Origin: Cycas panzhihuaensis | Lineage: Eukaryota; Cycadophyta | Direction of reading: 5' to 3' | Assembly (NCBI GenBank): GCA_023213395.1 | Contig: CM041465.1 | Coordinates: 11,594,001 to 11,658,000, forward strand | Length of the DNA: 64,000 nt | In this document: one piece after another, positions 22,192-33,984 of the stretch | Numbering within the stretch: the first letter of the stretch is position 1 | Layout: the number at the start of each line of letters is the position of its first letter | Made by a program: the position numbers and the translations under genes | The notes under the pieces: model-generated | The model's database searches: none | Told to the model about the DNA's origin: nothing | The model's input: only the letters and a program-made list of their open reading frames with translations

Positions 22192-22930
22192 GTGGATGAA
22201 GGATATCCAAACCCCCCGACTGAATTGGATCGCTACAAAAAAGCGAAACAGGTGTTGGATGGTTTAGTCCGGGAGGAAAATATACTACCAATGGGCAAAC
22301 CGGAAACAAAAAATGTTTACATTCGGAAAAACAAACAAAAAGAGCCAGAAAAACTACCGGAAGAACTTACAACAAAACCCCAAATGGTGCAGATGGAAGA
22401 GTTGTTTAAAGGATTACCAGCAGAGGATATTCCCAGAATGTTGCTATTAATGGAGAATTTGGCGATTCTGATTGACAATCCCTTGTCCCAAGTTATTGAT
22501 TGGATCAAAAGAGGAATGCTAAGAAGGAATTACCAAGAGTTGGAAGCAAATCATACCATCATTCGACATGGATCCGATGGTAACCATGTCAGTTTTGGGA
22601 GAAAAGTTTCCGAGAGTGATCGTTGATGGGGGAGCAGCTGTGAATGTACTGCCCACCTCGACATGGCGAAAGTTGGGGAGTCCAAAGTTGGAAGCGGCAA
22701 CCTATTCGTTAAAACTAGCCAATGAATTGTTGGTGCGACTGGGGAAAACCGGCCAACATCAAGGTGGATGTGGCGGTGAATTGTCGAAAGATCGATTTTA
22801 CGATGGTGGAAACGGAGAAAGGTGCAACTCCTTATCCAGCTTTACTGGGGAGACCATGGCTATACAAAACCCAATGTCTCCAAAGTTGGAAGACGTAACC
22901 TTCACCTTGTCGATGAAGGAAATAGAGTAG
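22192..22930 (+). pseudogene. gypsy-C gag-protease linker and aspartic protease
   Basis: 22192-22626 encodes a 144-aa linker-like sequence ('VDWIKRGMLRRNYQELEAN' region) of unknown role. 22568-22760 in the next frame has the protease active site 'VIVDGGAAVNVLPTSTWRKL' (D-G-G-A). A later segment in a broken frame reads LLGRPWL near 22840-22865, typical of gypsy protease ends. Confidence 0.75.
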
Positions 22931-23043
22931 TATTACCAATGTTGGGAAGAACTCCATTGAGGTGATACGACAATGGATCAAGTACAACCGATTGTGAGGA
23001 AGCAACAACTTCTTCATGTGACAAAGAAAACCTCTATCATCTC

Positions 23044-23574
23044 ATGAGAAGCCTACAACATCGACCCATTACCGTAAAAGAAGAACCGACCTATTCTGGA
23101 GAAATTTACAATTCTTCAGATGATGAAAACGAGATGAGATTTGTGGATTATTGGCTACGGGACGATTATGAAGTCAACCCCTCATCCTATAGATGTAATC
23201 TACTTTCTCGGAATGTGACCGAAATAGTTACCACTCCAGAAGATAGAAATCATGGAGAATATGTTGGAGATTATGTGAAGTCCTTTTATGGAGAACCACT
23301 ATGTGGAATTTCCCATTCAAGACATTGTAGAGAACATTGGTTAGGAAAAGACCAATTAAGGGATCATAAGAAGAAATCGACAAAGCATACCACACCGAGG
23401 AAAAGGCGGAAAAGGACAAGGCACGACCGCCACGACAAGACACCGCATTTCAAGAAGGGTGATCGAGTATGGCGATTCGACAACAAATCCCAAACAACCC
23501 AGGGAGAATTGAAGATGCATTGGAAAGGCCCATATAGGATTGAGAAGGTGTACCGAAGCAGCACTATCGATTGA
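23044..23574 (+). pseudogene. gypsy-C segment ending in the integrase C-terminal domain
   Basis: A 176-residue frame. The first half is unrecognised. The last third has a His/Arg/Lys-rich stretch, 'HFKKGDRVWRF' and 'HWKGPYRIEKVY', the GPY-type C-terminal end of gypsy integrase. RT, RNase H and the catalytic integrase core, normally some 2-3 kb, are absent between protease and here. Confidence 0.8.
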
Positions 23575-23921
23575 AGAAACTATCAGGCCAGCTACTACCT
23601 GAAATGGTCAAGGGTAGTAAACTGAAACCCTATATCAACTAGGGTGGAGCAACTTACCAGCCGAATCAGTTGGTTGTACCATAGCGTGTTGCATGAAGTT
23701 GAGGCAAAATCGAATTGCCTTGTTACCGGAACGTGATTCAGTTCGGTATGTAACATAAAATACAAAAAAAAAAAAAAAAAAATTAAAAAACAGAAAAACA
23801 ACCGTAACTCATATCATAAGCAATATGGTGAAGCATGGAGGAAAGGTATATCATCATACGGAAAATCAAGGGAAAGTTGAACAAAACAAAGCGCCAATAG
23901 ATGAGGATTTATTAACCAAGA

Positions 23922-24047
23922 ATGGCGACCGAAGAAGGAGCAGAGGCAGCAGGAGCAGCCTTAGAACAGAGAGGGGGAGGAATACCCCAAATTTTGAATT
24001 TTTTGTTGAGCAAGGATGCTCAACCCAATCATGTTGACCCGGGATAG
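23922..24047 (+). CDS. 41-codon frame between integrase remnant and 3' LTR of gypsy-C
   Basis: ATG GCG ACC at 23922 gives MATEEGAEAAGAALEQRGGG and 21 more residues (ending PNHVDPG) before TAG 24045-24047, one base short of the 3' LTR. It follows an oligo-A run at about 23763-23783. Composition is Ala/Glu/Gly-rich, then a hydrophobic IPQILNFLL stretch. I do not recognise it; it could be a captured or truncated extra ORF, or chance. Confidence 0.35.
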   Translation: MATEEGAEAAGAALEQRGGGIPQILNFLLSKDAQPNHVDPG

Positions 24048-24048
24048 A

Positions 24049-24930
24049 TGTTGGCATGAAAATTGACTCACCGTGGAGGACCGGAGATAGGTCGATAACC
24101 CGAGTTGTGCAAGTGCGGACCATATGGAGGTACGCACGAGGCAAAATGGCGTAAAAACAGCATTCAGGTACGTATGGCGGTGCGTGAACGGGTACGCATG
24201 ATGTGCACGCATCAAGAGCAAACAGAACCGAAGCGGCACGCATGACAAGACGGGACCGTGGAAGCCCGAAGTCGCTGAGACGACGTGACGCACGGACCTA
24301 ATGAAGACATTAGTTAAAGTGCATAACTAATGATTAAAGTGAAAGGGTACCTTGGTGACGAAAAGGTATGGTTATGACTTTGGGTCATAACCTTTCATCC
24401 AAAAGGCATCAAAGGGACATATTTAATGGTGCTTTGAGGACCATTCCAAAGGTGAGAGCCGAGTGATTCAATTCTATGGCATATTCTCAAGTGTGAGAGC
24501 CGAGTTATTCATTCCTATGTCATGTGCTCGAGGGTGAGAGCCGGAGATCAAAGGTACGCAAAGGTGCGGATGATGACGTATGATGACCGATTGGAGCATG
24601 AGTGCATGATAAGTACCATCCGGCACGCATATGTAATGAAGGATCAGATGTCTTTGGAATGCTCAGAATGCATTCCACAATGTAAATGAACTGTTGAATT
24701 AATAAAAGAAGAGTTATGTGGAAATTGGTGCATTCTTGATGTGTGTTGATGATGTGCTGAAGTATGTATTGAATTCTGTACTGTTGTGTACCATTCTGTG
24801 AATTATATATGGAATGTATGTGGAATATGTGTATAACCATGTTGACAGTGTCCTAAAACTAGACTATAGCGCTGTGTAACCTTGACAAGTGCATTGATTC
24901 CACGAAGGGTGTGGAATCTAGCAGTCAACA
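24049..24930 (+). repeat. 3' LTR of gypsy-C
   Basis: 882 bp with the same ends as the 5' LTR. I see no good polypurine tract before it (GACCCGGGATAGA). Confidence 0.93.
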
Positions 24931-24935
24931 GAGGT

Positions 24936-26040
24936 ATGGTCTTAGCATCTCAAACCAATCTTTCTTTCCTATCATATGGTTGAACGCTCCTAAGTCTATG
25001 TACCAATCTTCATTAATGTAGATGTACATGGCCAAGGTAGTGATGAAGGTAGTCTCTTCATCTTCTTCTACAACATGTTTATTGTTGTAATTTTCCTCTA
25101 TTCTCTTCCCTCTCTGAATGTCAGCTTGTTTTTGTGGACAACGATTCAAAGAATTTCATGTCCTTCCACAATAATAACAGTTTGGCAAATTATACATTCT
25201 ACAATCACTAGCAAAATGTCCATACCTTCCATAGTGGAAGCAGCCTCTAGATTCTCAAAATGAAGATCTACCTCTCCCTCCTAACATCTATGTGGTTCTC
25301 CCTCGTCCTTTAGGAGGCCAGGTGGACCTATTTCGGTTTTCAGTTGCAATTCTTTTCCAACCTCTAGTAGACCTGCTTCTTCCTCTTATCATGTTTCTAG
25401 AACGACCCCTACTTTCTAGATTTAGTTTTGAAAGAAAGGCTTCTTCAATGTCAATTTCCTCTTTGTACCTTTTGTTTGTTTGCTCTTTCTACAACATGTG
25501 CCCTATCAATGTATCAAAGGAAATATTAGTTGTATGTCCTCCTATGGTAACTGTGTTTACCATAGTATTAAATGATTTTGGCAATTTATTGATTGTCAGA
25601 CAAACAAGTTCAAAATCAACTATAGTCTCTCCCGCAAAGGCTAGACTATTCTTAATTTCAACAATTTTAATAATGAAATTTGAGACACCTTCTCCTTCTT
25701 GGAAATGAATTTTATACAATTTCTCTCAAAGAGATATTATTTGGGCTTCGTTTTTTTGACTGTAAAGAGAAACTAAAATTCTCCAAGCCTTTAGGGAGCA
25801 GGTAGTTGTGCCTATATGACTCAATTAAGAATCTTTGACATATAACATCATTGTAACAAGTCCAATTATGTCCCTCTCTTCCCAACTAATTACATCCACT
25901 ATGTCAGTGGGTTTGGATTCCTTTCCTATGACTATATCCCATGCATTTTTGGCCATTAAAACCCCTTGCATCTTCAGCTTCCAGATGTTATTCTGTCTTA
26001 TAAGTTTGTCAGAGTCTCCAAGGGAAAAAATTAAAGCCAT
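24936..26040 (-). pseudogene. gag: copia-4 gag and protease start
   Basis: Gag ATG at 26040 (MALIFSLGDSDKLI), capsid segments 'KLKMQGVLMAKNAWDIV', 'VSNFIIKIVEIKNSLAF' and 'LTINKLPKSFNTMVNTV', then a knuckle region near 25190, 'CPQKQADIQRG', and protease 'DWYIDLGAFNHMIG' (DSGA changed to DLGA). Several stops. It is cut by gypsy-C. Confidence 0.85.
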
Positions 26041-26090
26041 TTTTCATCAGATTGAATGTATACTGAGAAAAAATTGTTAAACAAAGGTAG

Positions 26091-26558
26091 TGAAGGAAGA
26101 GGCAATTATGCCACCTTCTGCCTAGGATCAAAACACAAGAACACAAAAAAATAACCAATGGATGTTATGAGGTTAAATTAATTAAGCCTCCAAAATCAAT
26201 CTCACTTCACATTCATATATGCATAATAATATGACATAAGTTATTGCCTCACATATATACAAAAATAAATAGTTACAAGAAAGGCAAGAAGTTATGTGAA
26301 GAGTTGATCATGCAAGATGACTAGTGGCACCATGTATGATCAATATTATATGTGTGTTACAATGTGGTGGGGGCATTTAGGACCCACGAGCATTAGGCTT
26401 ACAACATCAAGTGATGATTAACCACTAACATAACTAAAATACATTTAAAATGTACTTTATCACATGATAAAGTAACTAACATGACTTTATATTTACAAAA
26501 GTACAATGTATTAACACATAACCAAAGTTGAATTACTGGATGCATAATTCTTCCATCA
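26091..26558 (-). repeat. 3' LTR of copia-5
   Basis: 468 bp, plus-strand TGAAGGAAGA to TTCTTCCATCA; near-inverted termini. Confidence 0.93.
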
Positions 26559-27790
26559 GACTCTCGTAATGATGAGTTCATTAATTCTGATACCGAGGCC
26601 ATATCGAAACCGTTCAAATTTGTCATGATTAAGTGCTTTGGTGAAGATATATGCAAACTATTCATTAGCTAGCTTGTAAACCAAATCAATCTCACCATCC
26701 TGAACATATTCTCCAATGAAGTGATGGTGAACCTCGATATACTTTGTTCTCGCATAGAGTACCAGATTCTTGGTTAATTTGAGGACATCTTGATTGTCAC
26801 AGAAAAGGGAACTAGCTTGTGTTTAATCAATACCAAGCTCTTCAAAAATCCTTCTTAGCCAAATAGCCTATGTAGTAGCTTTGTACTCTGCTTTAATGGA
26901 GGACAAGGTGACATTTGGCTACTTTTTACAACTCTAAAAAATAGAGGCAGAACACAAGTTAAAGCAGTAGCCTGAGGTCAATCTACAGCTATCCTTGCAA
27001 CCAACCCAATCAACATCTATGTAACCTATTAAAGAAGGATTATCCACTTAGCAGTAATCAAGTCCAAATTGGAGTGAAGCCCGAAGATATCTAAGGATCC
27101 ACATAGCTACTTTCTGGTATGAAATCTTGGGTCATGTCATAAACTTAGAGCATATCCCAACAACATAGAAAATATATGGTCGAGTATGTGTGAGGTAAAT
27201 TAATTTCCCCACTAGCTACTTATACAAAGTGGGATCGACAGGTTTATAATCCTCATCAACATCCAATTTAAGTCTAGTCTCCATAGGGGCTAGCGATGGC
27301 TTGCATTCCTCCATTTTGAACTTCTGAAAGATCTTCTTTGCATATTTGGACTATGAAAGGAAGATGTGGCCTAGTTGTTGCCAAACTTCCATGCTAAGAA
27401 AATAGGGGAGCAACCCAAGGTCAACCATCTCAAAGCTACTATTTAGTTCCGCTTGGATGTATGAAATCCACTCTGTGTCAATACCAATTATCAACAAATC
27501 ATCAACATATAGTACAAGCAAAGTGATCAAGTTATTTTGGATTCTGATGTATAAATTAGGATCTGAGAATGAGCGTATAAGTCTATGCTTCTGAAAATAC
27601 TCATTTGTTTTTGCATACCAAGCATGAGGTGATTGCTTAAGGCCATAAAGAGCCTCCTCCAATTTGCAAACAAGATGTTCTTTTCCACAAACAACATAAC
27701 CAGGAGGTTGATTTAGGTACACATCCTCTTATAAGTCACCATTCAAAAAGGTGTTTCTCACATCCATCTAGAAGATAGACCAATTAAATT
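26559..27790 (-). pseudogene. pol: copia-5 reverse transcriptase and RNase H
   Basis: The best open stretch is 27722-27351: 'MYLNQPPGYVVCGKEHLVCK', 'KQSPHAWYAKTNEYF', catalytic 'LYVDDLLIIG' intact, to 'SMEVWQQLGHIFLS'. Stops just before MYLNQ, in 'IF-MDV' and after 'IFLS' all lie at family Gln positions. 26559-27340 holds the RT tail and RNase H in many short frames. Confidence 0.83.
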
Positions 27791-27979
27791 AAGCTACTAA
27801 TGCCAAAACAAGCCTCACAATGGTTATGTTGGCAAGAGGAGCAAATGTATCATCATAATCGATGCCCTCAATCTCTTTGAAACATTTGGCAACCAATCGT
27901 GCTTTATAGTGTTGAATGGAGCCATCTGCATGAAATTTTGTTTTATAAATCTAACGGCAATCAATTGGTTTCTTTCCAT

Positions 27980-29421
27980 CTAATAGCTCGACCAACTCCT
28001 AAGTGTCATTTTGTAAAATAGAATCCATTTCCTCATTCGCGGTTGCTTGCCACTTTTGGTTTGCACCAGCTTCTTCAAAAGTAGTAGGTCTGAGAGCTGA
28101 TAATACTCCTGCCAGTAAGGCGAAGTTGGTGGATGACTTATACTTAGATTGCTTATTAGATTGTTATGGAGGTGATGGAGCAAAAGAGATCGTCTGCAAG
28201 TACCATTTGGGAAGTTGCTTTGAAGTAACTTCTTCTTGCACATCTTTTGAAGTAATTGCTAAAGTGGATGTTGAAGTACAAGCAGGAGGTGCAAACGAAG
28301 TACCAAGTGTATATGATGATGATGGAGGCAATTAAATTGCAAGAACATTCTATGTAGCAGGAGGTGGAACAGGAGTTACCGTAGGTTGTTCATCGAAAAA
28401 TGAGAGTTGAGTCATGTCCAGGTCCTGGTTCTCTTCTACAAAAATAACATCTTGAGATGTATATATTTGATTAGTAGTAGGATCATAAAGTTTGTATGCT
28501 TTGCAATCAGGCTAGTAGCCAACAAAAATACATTTCCTACTTTAGTCATCCCAACTTTTTTCTTTGTTCTTTCAGTGTCAACATATATGTTGTACAACTG
28601 GAGGTGTGCAAATGTGAGACTGTGGGTTTTTAACCTGACTAGGCCTCCTTAGGTATAATATTTAAAACTGGCTTGGTTCGACTTTGATTTGTGAGATAAG
28701 CGGTAATGTTAAGGGCTCAACCCAAAATTGAAGTTCCAAATTTTTTGCAGCAAGCATGGCTTTGCCTTTGCTAACCAAGGTCCAATTCATACACCCAACA
28801 ACTCCATTATGCTGAGGTGTGCAAGGGGCAAAGGCATTATCGTTTGATGCCATTATCCTTGCAAAATTGAGTGAATTTTCTAAAAGTGTATTCACCTCCA
28901 TTGTCGCAATGAAAGATTTTGATTGGCTTTTCAGATTCCAATTCAATGCCATATTTAAATTCTCTAAATTTTTTAAATGCTTCTGATCTCTACTTTAAAA
29001 AATAAACCCATACCTTACAAGAATAATCACCAATAAATGTGATAAAATAGCGACAGCCATTGAATGATGCCTGAGACATGGGTCCACAAATGTCAGAGTG
29101 AACAAGACCTAATGGTCCTTTAGCATGCCATAGTCTGCCATTTGATATGAATGGAGCCCAATGATGTTTTTCCATGACACAAGCCTCACAAATACATTTA
29201 GTTTGCTTAATATTTGGTAATCCATGCACCATATTCAACTTGAGAAGCAAGTGGAGGTTGTTCATATTCAAGTGACCAAAGCGTTGATGCCATAATTGGT
29301 CCTTAAGAAGTCTCTGAGAAACAAGTGCCTTTGAAGCACATTGCTCATTAGTATTTGAGGTGAAACCAGAAGTGTCAGAAGTGGAAGTTGTGTTACTACA
29401 AGTGCTAGTATCATTTTGCAA
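27980..29421 (-). pseudogene. pol: copia-5 integrase
   Basis: 29421-28990 has pre-integrase 'LWHQRFGHLNMNNLHLLLKL' and core 'LVHSDICGPMSQ'. 28952-28662 has 'TPQHNGVVGCMNWTL', in which the catalytic Glu after NGVV is replaced by Gly. The C-terminal linker towards 27980 is broken. Confidence 0.82.
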
Positions 29422-29430
29422 AACTATAGG

Positions 29431-29784
29431 TCATGAAATTGCATGAAGCTTATACAAGCCTTGGTCCTCATATCCAAAGGCAATCAAATTGCCATTCAAA
29501 TTAGTAATTAAGCATTTCTCAAGGTGACTAAACAAGACATCAAAGTTCTGCTTGTTTATCCGGCTGACTAATAACAGATTGCATGTCATGCCAAGGGCAT
29601 AGAAAACATTATTAAGGTGATGTCTAATATTAGAATCCTTCAACGATATGGGAGCATTGTCGATCTTAGCAACCTCTAAAGCAACTTCATCACCAAATGT
29701 TATTGATTGGTCTTGTACCGACCTTGTATATGTGAGTAGATCTTCAAAACCTATTATGTGACAAGAGGCTCCAAAATCTATCAA
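29431..29784 (-). pseudogene. pol: copia-5 protease
   Basis: 117-residue frame starting at 'MIDFGASCHIIGFEDLLTY' (usual DSGA is DFGA), preceded in frame by a TAG at a family Trp position. It ends 'GLYKLHAIS', the usual lead-in to the pre-integrase domain. A knuckle-like region lies at about 30030-30080 in broken frames. Confidence 0.82.
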
Positions 29785-30390
29785 CTAGGATTTGTCAAAA
29801 TGATGTGTTGTCAATGCAACAAAGAACAAGTTTTGTGAATTAGCCATATGGCCTTCTTGATTCTGATTTTGTCTCTAGTTGCGATTTCTGTTCTATTGAT
29901 TGCCCTGAGGGGCATTATGGGTTTGCCTCCTTAGTCATTGATAATTGCCACATCCACAATTTTGATTGCCCCAAGTTGCAAGACAGTTCTAGTTCTATTG
30001 TTGTTGCAAATCAGCTTTCTTCTTCCTACAATTAGCTGCAATGTGGTCAAGTTTGCCACAGTAGTGACAAACAATCTGATTAGGATATTGAGAACATTGC
30101 CAATATTATTGATATGGATGTTGGTTCAAATTTATTAAGCCAAATTGTTGATTAAGGTGTGAACATTGTTGGTTCCCTTTATGTCGTGCTACAAAGGTAG
30201 GAGTTGATGAGGAGGCACTTGAATCTCCAAGTCTATTCAGAATGCATTCCTCTTGAAGCAAAAGTCCTTCAAAAGTGTTAAAATCTAGTGTGGCAAGACA
30301 ATCCGTATGAGATAGATTAGATATAAGAGAATTATATCCTACTAGAAATACATTGACAATACAAGATATCAGGTCACTATCATCAGATGG

Positions 30391-30831
30391 CTATCCCATA
30401 GTGCTCAATTGGTTCTTGATTGACTTGATTTGAGTCAGGCGAGCTACAATTGATCCTACATAAGGTATGGAGTAGAGTTGTGCTTTCAGCATGATAGCTC
30501 TGTCCTTCCCTTCGTACAGTGCACAAATTATGTCCCAAGCTTTAGCAGAAGTGAAAACAAGTTCAATGTTTTGGTCAACATTATCCTCACAGGAAAGGTG
30601 TAGGAAAGAAAGCGCAACTTCACTAGAATCTTTCAAGAAGGCTAAAGCAACAGGATCAGTAGGAATGATAACATCGAGATCTTGAGTTTCTTTAGGCATG
30701 GAAATTTTACCAAAAACATAAGCCCATAGTTTATTTATTACCAGAATGTTTTTGACTTGTTTCTTCCAAACCAAGAAATTATCAATGCCTGATAATTTAA
30801 TAGTGTTGGTTGCAACCATTTGAAGTGTCAT
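30391..30831 (-). pseudogene. gag: copia-5 gag (UBN2)
   Basis: ATG 30831, 146 residues: 'KLSGIDNFLVWKKQVKNIL', 'AWDIICALYEGKDRAIMLKAQLY', 'IKSIKNQLSTMG', then a stop; gag continues in broken frames down to about 30000. Confidence 0.85.
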
Positions 30832-33485
30832 TTTGTCTCAAATATGTGTCTTGTCTACCTAAAAGGTTTGCTAATCTAGTATCTATAGCCTTAATGTCTC
30901 CTTGCCTAACAGCCCCTGGTCGTTGAGACAATTTTGTCTAATGGCATACTTGCTCACAAGTGGCAGCTCGAGAACCCTATACACTTGAAGGTACGTGGAT
31001 GCTATTGAAGGCTCTATTGCCCCCCCTAACACTGTTAACCCACCTACACCAAATTTACAACCTAAACGGCAGATCCTCATCTAAGGGCAGACTTTCAACC
31101 AAGGCATTAACCCTCTCTAGGTCTAGCCTAGTCTCCAAACTCCAAGGTTTATCAGGTATACACCTCAGTCCACCACTCAATACACCTTATAGCCATTGCC
31201 TCCTCTTATAGTCCGTAAAGTTCATGGAAGCACAATAACGTGTTGTGTGTTGTGAGATTATGTCAGTTGAGACATAATTGAAGACTATATAAAACAAAGG
31301 AAGACAATTGCAACCAAGTAGTTGCAACATGGACGAAAGATGGGTAAACGGAAAAGTAGTCACATTGGAGTTTGTATAAACAATCGAAAGTCGGCATTCT
31401 TCAGTTGAAGCAGTTGCAACCAACTGCAAAATTGCAACCATTTCAGCAATTAATGATCGTAAAATAGAATATAAATATGGAATGATTTTTTGTGATGGGT
31501 GTGTGTGCATGCGTATGTATGAGTAACTGCTGAAGAAATATAAAGCGCCATATGCCTGTACAGATTGTAACCAAAGTTTTGTTGTATTGTATCAGTTCGA
31601 ATCTTGTGTATTGTTTCAGGTTTGCATCTAGTTATGAGAGGACCAGATGCCACCCGTTATTAATGCAATGATTATGGTTTGTGTTCATCTTGGTGGATTA
31701 GCGTAAGTCCTTCAAATCTATTGTGTGATAGAAACCGTCTAGGAATACATTTTGATTCACTTGTGCCTACTTATTGGTGTTATGCATAGAGAGAATGTAG
31801 ATAGGTAGAAGCACACACATGTGCAGGAGTGGTACCTTCAAGGGTCCTAACCATTCTCCTTGCAGAATTGGTATCATAGGGTGGTTCAATTAAAAATTTA
31901 ACTTTTTAATCTTTTAAGTTTTTTAAAAAATTTTAAAGATTTTATAATTAGAATTTATATTTTTTTATGCATATATCAAAAATTGAAAAAACCTCTAAAA
32001 AAACTAAGAAAATTGCCTAAAACAGATCAAAAAAGGGCTAAAAAATAGCTTAAAATAGGCTAAAAAATGACTAAAAAGATTAAAAAGATAAAACTTTAAA
32101 ATGAAAACAAATATTAAAAAGGGAATATACTATGAATATTCGAAAAGATATAACCTAAAGTTTTAAAAATTATAGAAAAATAAAAAATTAAATAGCCAAC
32201 AAAAAGCAGGGGCAAAGTAATAAGGATACAGGCAAAGATTTCTCCTGACTGAAGGTACGAAATCACAATCTAGCATTGTATCTTAGATTTGGATGCTGAG
32301 AGGGTCACAATGAGTGGTAATACTACTATGTTTCATTAGTCCTCTGGTGAATGGGAATTAGATGAACATGTGGATGCCACACGGTAGCCGAACAGATTCA
32401 CAATTCTTTGAAAATGATCGAATTCAATCACAAGGATAGCATCTAAGATTAGTTCATCAAGAACACATTGATCAAGTGACAAGAAAATTCATCTGTGGGC
32501 CAAAAATTTGTTCGACTCCAACTTATGCTCAATCTCTCCTTCACAGTCCTTGAAGTAGCTCTCAACCTACGCACAGATGGTTAGCCCATTGTTCCAATAC
32601 GAATCCCTGCAAATACTTTGAACTCCAAACAAAATAACAACTACAAATTTCTACATTTCAAAGAGAAGAGGAGAGACACTATCTCCAAATTCTTAAATAT
32701 CTCAACGAGGACCAAAAACTTTGCCCAACTCAAACATGGTTCAAATCATGGAGGAGACACTTGAGAAGGAAATACAACTATGCTCATAGGCACATGTTCC
32801 ACTTTTACTGGCTAACTCTTCAAGGATATGTTGCCTTGGTTGGTAATGAGTAATACTTCTACGCCAAGCCTTTATGTTGTTATTACCTCCTACAATACTA
32901 TCAATTTGAGGTTTGAGGGTGTGTGCTTCATCCTAGGGGTTTGTGGATGGCAATTGCCAACAAAACCCTTGGAGTTGCTCGTGACAAAGAGACATTGGAT
33001 TTCATCATCTCAGGAGCCCTCTTGTGCTATCGATCAGAACAACAAGAGGGCCAACGAGTATTTAAACGTCCTGTCACCTTACAACAAAGAATTGTCAGGG
33101 GAGGAGTGCCAATTGATTTCTTCTCTCACCTCTGTTCTAAGATTTTTGGCCCACAGAGACTCTTTTGACAATGCCTTGTGCTATAAATAGAAAAATGACA
33201 ATCTTTCCAATAACAATCGCACCAATAACAACTTCTTGTTGGTCTATAATAATGGGTCCTTCCTCTTGGCTGATCTTGACGGTTATGTTAGCTTGGATGG
33301 CATGTTCAATTGCAGTCTCTCAACTCCCTGCAATGCATAATGTAGCTTCTTCAGGTCTTCAAGAAAGTGTAGGGAACTCTGGTACAACAAATTTACTGCT
33401 CATACCAACAACACAGCAAATAATATGTTATCTGGTAGTATCGTCAATACTCATGATGGTGGTATAAGCATGGCCAATGTTTCAA
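30832..33485 (-). other. 2.65-kb leader of copia-5, of mixed origin
   Basis: No retroelement domain found. 30880-31200 is ordinary complexity. 31190-31885 looks like a plus-strand LTR with primer site (listed separately). 31880-32230 is very A/T-rich with irregular GGCTAAAAAATAGC-type repeats. 32250-33480 is ordinary complexity and includes an 81-codon plus-strand frame (32923-33168, MLHPRGLWMAIANK...) that I do not recognise. Confidence 0.6.
31190..31885 (+). repeat. possible plus-strand LTR and primer site inside the copia-5 leader
   Basis: TTGGTATCATAGGGTGG at about 31868-31884 resembles a copia primer site and follows CCTTGCAGAA. Upstream sequence looks LTR-like (ATATAAAGCGCC near 31538). 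I could not find a start terminus, second LTR or TSD, so this may be a solo or truncated insertion, or chance. Confidence 0.35.
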
Positions 33486-33498
33486 TTTTGATACCAAG

Positions 33499-33979
33499 TG
33501 AAGGAAGAGGCATTCATGCCACCTTCCACCCAAGATCAACACATAAGAAGAACACAAAAAAAGCCAACGGATATGAGGAGGTTAAATTAATTAAGCCTCC
33601 AAAATCAATCTCACTTCACATTCATACATGCATAATAATATTACATAAGTTATTGCCTCAATATATATACAAAATTAAACAATTATGAGAGAGGCAAGAG
33701 GGTATGTGAAGAGTTGATCATGCAAGGTGACTAATGGCACCTTGTATGATCAACATTACATGTGTGTTACAATGTGGTGGGGGCATTTAGGACCCCACGA
33801 GCATTAAGCTCACAACATCAAGTGATGACTAACCACTAACATAACTAAAATACATTTACACTGTACTTTATCACATTAAGTTGATAAAGTAACTAACATG
33901 ACTTTATATTTACAAAAGCACAATGTATTATCACATAACCAAAATTGAATTAATGAATGCAGCATTAATTCTTCCATTA
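33499..33979 (-). repeat. 5' LTR of copia-5
   Basis: 481 bp, plus-strand TGAAGGAAGA to TTCTTCCATTA (the usual final CA is mutated to TA), followed by TSD GGTAG. Confidence 0.93.
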
Positions 33980-33984
33980 GGTAG

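Larger units (their letters stand above)
19350..24930 (+). mobile_element. gypsy-C: Ty3/gypsy element lacking reverse transcriptase
   Basis: 5,581 bp with LTRs 19350-20244 and 24049-24930 and perfect TSD GAGGT (19345-19349, 24931-24935). Internal order: primer site, gag with two zinc knuckles, protease, then directly the integrase C-terminal GPY segment, an oligo-A run and a 41-codon frame. No RT, RNase H or integrase core. It splits copia-4 protease. Confidence 0.93.
26091..33979 (-). mobile_element. copia-5: Ty1/copia element with very long leader
   Basis: 7,889 bp, LTRs 26091-26558 (468 bp) and 33499-33979 (481 bp), perfect TSD GGTAG (26086-26090, 33980-33984). Minus-strand primer site TTGGTATCAAA at about 33486-33498. 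Gag, protease, integrase, RT and RNase H are in order but broken. The leader is 2.65 kb, far longer than the others. LTRs differ at roughly 45 positions plus indels (about 9-10%). Confidence 0.94.
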
